Source: Actinomycetota bacterium
Lineage (GTDB): Bacteria; Actinomycetota; Actinomycetes; S36-B12
Direction: 5' to 3'
NCBI GenBank assembly: GCA_009726075.1
Contig: WLND01000133.1
Span: forward strand, 1-5,522
Length of the DNA stretch: 5,522 nucleotides
Numbering within the stretch: position 1 is the stretch's first letter; each line of letters begins with the position of its first letter. The translations under genes and the position numbers were made by a program. The notes under the pieces are model-generated. The model had not been told where the DNA came from. It did no database searches and was given only the letters and a program-made list of their open reading frames with translations. Positions 1 to 3,891 of the stretch are shown piece by piece.

Positions 1-85
1 CGAGGAGACCAACGGTCGTCGTTTCGCGAAGGGCATCTGCCCGACCTGCGGAACCAAGGTCACCCGCATTCTGGGCAAGGCGTAA
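1..85 (+). CDS. DUF5679-type small zinc-ribbon protein, C-terminal part
   Basis: Only the last 27 codons are inside the window; the first complete codon begins at position 2 and the TAA stop is at 83-85. The visible tail contains a CPTCG knuckle, preceded by a basic stretch (NGRRFAKG) and followed by GTKVTRILGKA. This layout of 'KG-x-CPxCGTK-x-RILGKA' matches my memory of the C-terminus of the actinobacterial DUF5679 family, small proteins of roughly 50-60 residues. In that family an N-terminal CxxC (outside the window) and this one would together bind one zinc ion. The function of the family is unknown. The gene is followed after 20 bp by a strong terminator hairpin, so it is the last gene of its transcript. 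The family call rests on the tail only. Confidence 0.8.
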   Translation, partial: EETNGRRFAKGICPTCGTKVTRILGKA

Positions 86-105
86 CTGCCACGCTGACAG
101 CGAAC

Positions 106-136
106 AGGCGGGGCACCCTTCATGGGTGCCCCGCCT
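106..136 (+). terminator. Rho-independent terminator after the DUF5679 gene
   Basis: A perfect 13-bp GC-rich stem (106-118 paired with 124-136) encloses a 5-nt loop TTCAT (119-123) and is followed by the moderately T-rich TCGTTTGT. It lies 20 bp after the stop codon at 85 and 26 bp before the next start at 162, so it should end transcription of the small zinc-ribbon gene. Being a perfect inverted repeat, it could also form on the - strand. Its 3' arm occupies the place where the -35 element of the next gene's promoter would lie. Confidence 0.9.
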
Positions 137-149
137 TCGTTTGTCCGAC

Positions 150-161
150 TACCGTGGGGTC
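150..161 (+). promoter_or_regulatory. Putative leaderless promoter (-10 box) of the zincin-like gene
   Basis: TACCGT (150-155) fits the actinobacterial -10 pattern TANNNT and ends 6 nt before the ATG at 162. Transcription starting about 7 nt after the -10 box would begin at or next to the A of that ATG, giving a leaderless mRNA. There is no convincing Shine-Dalgarno sequence and no TTGACA-like -35 box at 17-18 bp; that position is inside the upstream terminator stem. The same arrangement recurs before 2438 and 3892. Confidence 0.55.
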
Positions 162-1526
162 ATGAGCGACATACCCTTCGGCTTCGGTCTCGGCGGCCAG
201 GATCCTGACGACCCGAACCCCGGCCAGCCCGGGTTCGGCGGCGGCCAGAACCCCTTCGACATGAGTTCCATCGGCGCCGCGCTCCAGCAGCTCGGTGCCT
301 TCCTGCAGAACGCGGGCACGAGCGAGGCCTCCGGCCCGGTCAACTGGACGATGGTCCGCGATGTCGCCCGGCAAGCCCTGGCAGCCCCGGGCGGATTCGC
401 CGGGGGCGACCCGTCGGTGCCCGAGGCCGCGGCCCGCGCAGTTGTCGAGGCCCTGCACCTGGCAGATGTCTGGCTCGATGAGGCCACCGTCCTGCCGGCC
501 ACGTCGGTGACCCCGCTCGCGTGGAGCCGCTCCGAGTGGCTCGAGCACACCCTGCCGATGTGGCAGCACTACGTCGAGCCGATCGCCGTGCATATGCAGC
601 AGGTGGTCGGCGGGGCCATCCCCGGCGCCGATCAGCTGAGCCCCGAGGATCTCAACGCGGCGCTGCCCGAGCAGTTCCGGGCCATGTTCCCCGGTGGGGT
701 TCCGGCCGAGATGATGTCGATGATGCAGCCCATGCTCGGCATGGTGCAGCAGCTTGGGGCGGCCGCCTTCAGCATGCAGCTCGGCAACGCGCTCGCTGCG
801 CTGGCCAAGGAGGTCGTCAGTGCCGGCGACATTGGCATCCCGCTCCTTCAGACCGCGACCTGCGTGCTCCTCCCGCGCAATATCGAGGTCCTCGGCGAGG
901 GCCTCGGCGTCGAGGCTGGCGATGTTCGCCTCTACCTCGCCCTTCGCGAGTCGGCCCACCAGCGGCTCTTCTCGCACGTGCCGTGGCTGCGCGCCCGCAT
1001 GATCGGCGCAATCGAGGAGTACGCCCGCGGCATCCGCGTCGATCCCGAGCGACTTCAGGAGGCGATGGGCGACGTCGACATGTCCAACCCGCAGGCGCTG
1101 CAGGAGCTCATGGCCTCCGGGCTGCTCCAGCCGCAGGACACCGACGAGCAGCGAGCGGCCATCGCCCGGCTCGAGACCCTCCTCGCGCTCGTCGAAGGCT
1201 GGGTCGACGATGTCGTGACGGTCGCCGTCGGAGATCGGCTCCCGAGCGCCCAGGCCCTGCAGGAGACCATGCGTCGCCGGCGCGCGGCGGGCGGGCCGGC
1301 AGAGCACACGTTCAGCTCGCTCGTCGGCATGGAGCTGCGTCCACGTGCCCTCCGCGAGGCTGCGACCCTGTTTGCCGCCCTGCGGGCCCATGGGGGCATC
1401 GAGGCCCGTGACGCCCTGTGGGTGCACCCAGACATGCTCCCCGATGCCGAAGACCTCGCCGATCCGCTCGGATTCCTCGAGCGGTCGCGCCTCGAGCTCG
1501 ATCTCGGTGAGCCGGATGCGGGCTGA
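162..1526 (+). CDS. Zincin-like metalloprotease-family protein (DUF2342/Zincin_2), catalytic motif degenerate
   Basis: The protein has 454 residues. I chose the ATG at 162, giving an MSDIPFGFGLGG start, over an in-frame ATG at 126, because 126 lies inside the terminator hairpin and a -10-like TACCGT sits just before 162. Residues 1-30 are Gly/Pro/Asp-rich and probably disordered. A mostly helical domain follows, with blocks I recall from the family often annotated 'zinc-dependent metalloprotease' or 'putative hydrolase' (PF10103, TIGR03624): QLGNAL near 206, LPRNIEVLGEGL, RESAHQRLFSHVPWLR at 262-277, and EGWVDD at 345-350. Where a zincin would have HEXXH, this protein has R262-E-S-A-H266: Glu and the second His remain but the first His is Arg. 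No HEXXH occurs elsewhere. Length is normal for the family. No signal peptide is visible, so it is probably cytoplasmic. It overlaps the Nudix gene by 11 bp. The family call is firm; peptidase activity is doubtful. Confidence 0.88.
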   Translation: MSDIPFGFGLGGQDPDDPNPGQPGFGGGQNPFDMSSIGAALQQLGAFLQNAGTSEASGPVNWTMVRDVARQALAAPGGFAGGDPSVPEAAARAVVEALHLADVWLDEATVLPATSVTPLAWSRSEWLEHTLPMWQHYVEPIAVHMQQVVGGAIPGADQLSPEDLNAALPEQFRAMFPGGVPAEMMSMMQPMLGMVQQLGAAAFSMQLGNALAALAKEVVSAGDIGIPLLQTATCVLLPRNIEVLGEGLGVEAGDVRLYLALRESAHQRLFSHVPWLRARMIGAIEEYARGIRVDPERLQEAMGDVDMSNPQALQELMASGLLQPQDTDEQRAAIARLETLLALVEGWVDDVVTVAVGDRLPSAQALQETMRRRRAAGGPAEHTFSSLVGMELRPRALREAATLFAALRAHGGIEARDALWVHPDMLPDAEDLADPLGFLERSRLELDLGEPDAG

Positions 1527-2049
1527 CGCCACGGCCGTGCTCGCCGCGTGGGTGCCGCCCGACGCAGGCCAACGGCAGCTCCGTGACGACTACCTGGCCT
1601 TCCTGGCCGAGCATGACGACGCCATGTGGCGCAGTTGCCGCGTCGGGCACCTGACCGCCAGCGCGCTGGTCATGGACGAGCGGCGCGAGCGCGTCCTGCT
1701 CACCCTGCATCCCAAGGTCGGCCGGTGGCTCCAGCTCGGGGGCCACTGCGAGCCGGAGGATGCGTCGCTGCGCGAGGCGGCCCGACGCGAGGCGATTGAG
1801 GAGAGCGGCATCGCCGCCGTGCTCGTCGGAGACCAGCCACTGCGCCTCGATCGGCATCCGGTGCCCTGCGCCGGAGCAATGAGCGAGCACCTTGACGTTC
1901 AGTACCTCGCGATCGTGGCGTCTGATGCCCAGGCGATCATCAGCGACGAGTCTGACGATCTGCGGTGGTTTCCGGTCGATGCGCTCCCTGCTGACCTCGA
2001 TGCCAGCGTGCTCGCGCTCGTGGCGGCCGCCCTGAAGGTCCCCGCATAG
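1516..2049 (+). CDS. Nudix hydrolase
   Basis: The protein has 177 residues. Nudix enzymes hydrolyse nucleoside diphosphates linked to another group, using Mg2+ or Mn2+; the substrate cannot be read from this sequence. The Nudix box begins with GGHCEPED (residues 75-82) and ends with REAIEESGI (91-99), holding the metal-binding REXXEE core. The spacing from the Gly to the REXXEE core is one residue longer than the classic GX5EX7REUXEEXGU, and Asp replaces the usual Glu; I recall this GGHCEPxD variant as common in actinobacterial homologues. Before it come a helical N-terminus (YLAFLAEHDDAMWR) and the first sheet strand (TASALVMD), and after it DLRWFPVDALP, a typical Nudix C-terminal segment. 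ATG 1516 overlaps the zincin-like gene by 11 bp, with GGTGAG at 1506-1511 as a possible ribosome site. An in-frame GTG at 1507 is the alternative start. Co-transcription with the gene before it is likely. No clear terminator follows. Confidence 0.92.
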   Translation: MRADATAVLAAWVPPDAGQRQLRDDYLAFLAEHDDAMWRSCRVGHLTASALVMDERRERVLLTLHPKVGRWLQLGGHCEPEDASLREAARREAIEESGIAAVLVGDQPLRLDRHPVPCAGAMSEHLDVQYLAIVASDAQAIISDESDDLRWFPVDALPADLDASVLALVAAALKVPA

Positions 2050-2059
2050 GAATTATTTT

Positions 2060-2201
2060 CTGTCCACAGGCTGTTCACGGGCATTGTGCCTGCTCAGGGC
2101 CACGTCCTGGGAGGTGGTGCGAGCGGAGTCCACAGGCCCATGCACCGGTGGTCCACAGGCCTGCATGAGGGATCAACACGATATCCACAGGTTTGTGCAC
2201 A
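2060..2201 (+). promoter_or_regulatory. Cluster of five DnaA-box-like 9-mers in a non-coding region
   Basis: Between the Nudix stop and the next promoter, the 8-mer TCCACAGG occurs four times in the same direction, starting at 2063, 2129, 2152 and 2184. As 9-mers these are CTGTCCACA (2060-2068), GAGTCCACA (2126-2134), TGGTCCACA (2149-2157) and ATATCCACA (2181-2189). A fifth, TTGTGCACA, lies at 2193-2201. Against the DnaA consensus TT(G/A)TCCACA, four match at 8 of 9 positions and the second at 7 of 9. A weak sixth, CTGTTCACG (2071-2079), matches 6 of 9. A short AT-rich stretch (AATTATTTTC, 2051-2060) flanks the first box. A 6-bp inverted repeat CATGCA/TGCATG (2139-2144, 2162-2167) surrounds the third. 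The neighbouring genes are not dnaA, dnaN, rpmH or gyrB, so this is probably not oriC. DnaA titration or DnaA control of the promoter at 2230 are possible roles. Binding is inferred from motif similarity only. Confidence 0.55.
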
Positions 2202-2229
2202 CCTCGTGGAAGAATGTGCGAGAAAACCG

Positions 2230-2258
2230 TTGACGTCGCCCGATCGTGCCTTTAGGTT
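2230..2258 (+). promoter_or_regulatory. Housekeeping-type promoter of the candidate RNA
   Basis: TTGACG (2230-2235) matches the -35 consensus at 5 of 6 positions. An exact 17-bp spacer separates it from TAGGTT (2253-2258), which fits the actinobacterial -10 pattern TANNNT. Transcription would begin near 2265. No convincing reading frame starts there, but the first helix of the predicted RNA fold does (2266). The last DnaA-box-like site ends 28 bp upstream of the -35 box. It is the only promoter in the window with both elements well formed. Confidence 0.7.
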
Positions 2259-2264
2259 CAGGCC

Positions 2265-2405
2265 GACGGAGCCCCGGGGATAACAGGCGTGCGTTCGCAA
2301 GGGGAAGGCGAACGGACGCTCAGAGACCTCGGGGCTTCGTATCCCGGGCAGGCCGGTCGCCATGTGCCCGGACCCCATTCGGCGCAGAACCGGCCGAATG
2401 GGGAT
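2265..2405 (+). ncRNA. Candidate structured small RNA, family not recognised
   Basis: Between a good promoter and the leaderless start of the next gene, the + strand can form four helices. P1 pairs 2266-2276 with 2330-2340 (11 bp, one G-U). Inside it, P2 pairs 2287-2290 with 2316-2319 and 2292-2298 with 2308-2314, with a single G/G mismatch and a 9-nt purine loop AAGGGGAAG. P3 pairs 2344-2350 with 2365-2371, with an inner GGC/GCC. P4 pairs 2373-2383 with 2393-2403 (11 bp, perfect) and looks like a terminator. The predicted transcription start (about 2265) coincides with the 5' strand of P1, which supports an independent RNA of about 140 nt. The internal loop between P1 and P2 is purine-rich (GGGATAACAG on the 5' side). 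I compared it from memory with 6S, Ms1, SRP RNA, RNase P RNA, tmRNA, 6C and the common riboswitches and could not assign it. It could instead be a leader with attenuation for the genes from 2438. Helices in GC-rich DNA can arise by chance, so covariation is the key test. Confidence 0.5.
2373..2403 (+). terminator. Terminator-like hairpin at the end of the candidate RNA
   Basis: A perfect 11-bp stem (2373-2383 with 2393-2403) has a 9-nt loop GCAGAACCG. No T-tract follows (ATCGCCGTCC), which weakens the call, although I recall that U-poor hairpin terminators are accepted in actinobacteria. The 3' arm can alternatively pair upstream: 2351-2357 (GGCCGGT) is complementary to 2389-2395 (ACCGGCC). 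That pairing would break the base of the loop end of this stem. Confidence 0.55.
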
Positions 2406-2424
2406 CGCCGTCCGAAGATGCGCG

Positions 2425-2437
2425 TACCCTTGCCCCT
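2425..2437 (+). promoter_or_regulatory. Putative leaderless promoter (-10 box) of the small membrane protein gene
   Basis: TACCCT (2425-2430) fits TANNNT and ends 7 nt before the GTG at 2438, so transcription would begin on or beside the start codon. No ribosome binding site is visible in the intervening TGCCCCT. The -35 position falls at the end of the terminator-like hairpin 2373-2403 and has no TTGACA likeness. It would drive 2438-2734 together with the protease gene that overlaps it. Confidence 0.6.
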
Positions 2438-2734
2438 GTGTCCGCACTCGCCTGGTGGCTGATTCCGATCGGCGCCACGATTCTCGCGATTCTCTGGGCA
2501 ATGTTCCGCGCCCGGCCGGAAAAGCCAGCCGAGGCCCACGCTGGCATGGCGGGCCTTCGCCGCCTCGCCGATGCGATGGAGCGTCCAATGCCGTCCGATC
2601 AGATCAGGCAGCCAATCGACCAGAGCAAGAGGGGGGCAGGCGGCGCCCGCACTGACAGCAGTCAGGGCGGAGACAGCACGCACCCCGGCGACACCACTCG
2701 CTCCGGCGAGAACAGGGCGCAGGACCAGGCGTGA
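2438..2734 (+). CDS. Small single-pass membrane protein, function unknown
   Basis: The protein has 98 residues, starting at GTG 2438. An open frame extends further upstream (to 2246), but it runs through the predicted structured RNA and encodes an Arg/Pro-rich, non-conserved-looking sequence, so I reject the longer form. Residues 3-23 (ALAWWLIPIGATILAILWAMF) form one transmembrane helix with a very short N-terminal tail. The basic RAR that follows (24-26) suggests the C-terminus is cytoplasmic. A short helix (GMAGLRRLADAMERPMP, about 36-52) comes next, then a polar, disordered tail rich in Gly, Ser, Thr, Asp and Gln. Similar small proteins precede the PDZ/Lon-like protease gene in other actinobacteria, as I recall. 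The TGA stop overlaps the protease start in GTGA (2731-2734), implying translational coupling and a related job. No enzymatic motif is present; an anchor or accessory factor for the protease is inference. Confidence 0.8.
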   Translation: MSALAWWLIPIGATILAILWAMFRARPEKPAEAHAGMAGLRRLADAMERPMPSDQIRQPIDQSKRGAGGARTDSSQGGDSTHPGDTTRSGENRAQDQA

Positions 2735-3816
2735 CCAAGCCGCATCCGCGCGATTCGAGGTCGCGGGTCCTCGTGATCAGCGCGACCAGCCTGCTCGTGC
2801 TCCTCGCCGTCGCATTCTTCCTCCCCGTCCCCTTTGTCAAGATGGCCCCGGGACCGACCTTCAACGTGATCGGCAGCATCGACGATCAGCAGGTCATCGC
2901 CATCGAGGGCACGAAGACCTACCCGACCACCGGCAACCTCGACATGACCACGGTGCTCGAATCCGGTGGTCCCCGCGGAGGCCTCACCTTCGTCGATGCC
3001 ATCGCATCGTGGTTCATCGCGTCCGACGCGGTCCTGCCCCGCGAGCTCATCTACCCGGACGACGTCTCCGGCGACGAGGTCAAGCGGCGGCAGGCGACGA
3101 TGTTCAGCACCTCGGAGTCGGACGCCATCGGGGCGGCCCTGAACTACCTGAAGATCCCGGTCAAGACCGAGCTCGTCGTCACGTCCGTCTACGGCGACTC
3201 ACCCTCCGACGGCATCCTCGAGGCGACCGACAACATCCTCTCGGTCAACGGAACCGCGGTCGACCAGCCCAAGCAGGTGAGCGATGCGGTGCGCGCGGAG
3301 CCGGCCGGCACCGCGTTCGAGTTCGAGGTCAAGCGCAACGTCGACGGCGCCGACACCACCAAGACGGTCACCGTCACCTCCGCAGACAACCCTGACGCTC
3401 CGGGCACGCCGTACATCGGAGTCGGGGTGGGCATGTTCTACGCCCCCGATTTCTCGATTGACTTCACGTTGAAGGACGTCGGCGGCCCGAGCGCCGGCCT
3501 GATGTTCTCGATGGGCCTCGTCGACAAGCTCACCCCCGGCGATCTGGCCAAGGGCCGCTACATCGCGGGCACGGGCACCATTCAGCCGGACGGCACTGTC
3601 GGCGCGATCGGCGGCATCCGGCAGAAGCTGGCCGGTGCGCGCAACAAGGGTGCCGAACTGTTCCTGATGCCGGCGGTGCACTGCGCCGAGGCAAGCGGTC
3701 ACGTCCCGGATGGCCTCACCGTGGCCGCTGTCAGCACCCTGGCAGAGGCGGTGACCGCGGTCGAGACCTGGACCGCCGGTGGCACGCCGGCGGCCTGCCC
3801 AGCCCTCGCGGGCTGA
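2731..3816 (+). CDS. Membrane-anchored PDZ and Lon-like serine protease (YlbL/Rv3194c type)
   Basis: The protein has 361 residues. Residues 12-32 form an N-terminal signal anchor, followed by APGPTFNVIG (39-48), a hallmark of this family, so the rest should lie outside the membrane. A PDZ domain spans about 148-220 (VVTSVYGDSPSDG, then DNILSVNGTAVD) and would bind substrate C-termini or unfolded segments. The C-terminal domain, about 225-345, is a Lon-type S16 peptidase with the catalytic dyad intact: Ser254 in GGPSAG and Lys299 in GGIRQKLAGA, 45 residues apart, close to the spacing in Lon. There is no ATPase domain. Cys318 and Cys356 are the only cysteines and could form a disulfide. Bacillus subtilis YlbL has been linked to clearing the cell-division inhibitor YneA after DNA damage; whether that applies here is unknown. 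The GTG start overlaps the preceding TGA. The UPF0182 gene follows 75 bp later. Confidence 0.93.
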   Translation: MTKPHPRDSRSRVLVISATSLLVLLAVAFFLPVPFVKMAPGPTFNVIGSIDDQQVIAIEGTKTYPTTGNLDMTTVLESGGPRGGLTFVDAIASWFIASDAVLPRELIYPDDVSGDEVKRRQATMFSTSESDAIGAALNYLKIPVKTELVVTSVYGDSPSDGILEATDNILSVNGTAVDQPKQVSDAVRAEPAGTAFEFEVKRNVDGADTTKTVTVTSADNPDAPGTPYIGVGVGMFYAPDFSIDFTLKDVGGPSAGLMFSMGLVDKLTPGDLAKGRYIAGTGTIQPDGTVGAIGGIRQKLAGARNKGAELFLMPAVHCAEASGHVPDGLTVAAVSTLAEAVTAVETWTAGGTPAACPALAG

Positions 3817-3879
3817 GGCAAACCTCTCGGAAGCCGCACGGTCTCGCGGGGGGCGTGTGCAACAGGGGCCCGGGTGCCG

Positions 3880-3891
3880 TAAGTTCCAAGG
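3880..3891 (+). promoter_or_regulatory. Putative leaderless promoter (-10 box) of the UPF0182 gene
   Basis: TAAGTT (3880-3885) fits TANNNT and ends 6 nt before GTG 3892, placing the transcription start next to that codon. No good -35 box is seen at 17-18 bp. The 75-bp gap after the protease gene has only short weak inverted repeats and no convincing terminator, so read-through from the protease operon is also likely. The CCAAGG between the box and the GTG could serve as part of a ribosome site for an alternative ATG at 3904. Confidence 0.5.

Noticed and set aside
521..1411. Open frame of 296 codons on the + strand inside the zincin-like gene
   Set aside because: The translation is dominated by Arg, Ala, Gly and Pro, typical of an off-frame reading of GC-rich DNA, and it lies wholly within a recognised gene.
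1507..1516. GTG at 1507 as start of the Nudix gene
   Set aside because: It is in frame and possible, but it has no ribosome-site-like sequence before it, whereas GGTGAG lies just upstream of ATG 1516. Kept only as an alternative.
120..1532. Open frame of 470 codons on the - strand, longer than the + strand gene it covers
   Set aside because: It mirrors the Zincin_2 gene codon by codon, an effect of GC-rich third positions. Its translation is low-complexity Arg/Gly/His/Glu-rich with no family blocks, while the + frame shows many conserved blocks.
2063..2191. Short CRISPR-like or tandem repeat array
   Set aside because: The shared unit is only 8 bp, start-to-start spacing is irregular (66, 23 and 32 bp), and no cas gene is nearby. 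DnaA-box similarity explains the unit better.
2060..2201. Chromosomal replication origin (oriC)
   Set aside because: The boxes are fewer than I would expect for an actinobacterial oriC, there is no extensive AT-rich unwinding region, and the flanking genes are not those usually next to oriC.
2246..2437. Longer N-terminus for the small membrane protein (start at 2246 instead of 2438)
   Set aside because: The extra 64 residues are Arg/Pro/Gly-rich and lie over the predicted RNA helices. GTG 2438 has a -10 box at leaderless spacing and puts the transmembrane helix at the N-terminus.
2086..2588. Possible small genes in the non-coding region (+ 2086-2283 and - 2094-2588)
   Set aside because: No ribosome site or recognisable domain. 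The - strand frame also runs through the coding start of the small membrane protein, and both cross the DnaA-box-like repeats, which explain the region better.
2571..3395. Open frame of 274 codons on the + strand overlapping the protease gene
   Set aside because: Arg-rich off-frame translation; the overlapping frame encodes a clear PDZ and Lon-like protease.
3817..3891. Terminator between the protease and UPF0182 genes
   Set aside because: Only 4-bp inverted repeats such as GAGG/CCTC were found and there is no T-rich tract, so no terminator is called.
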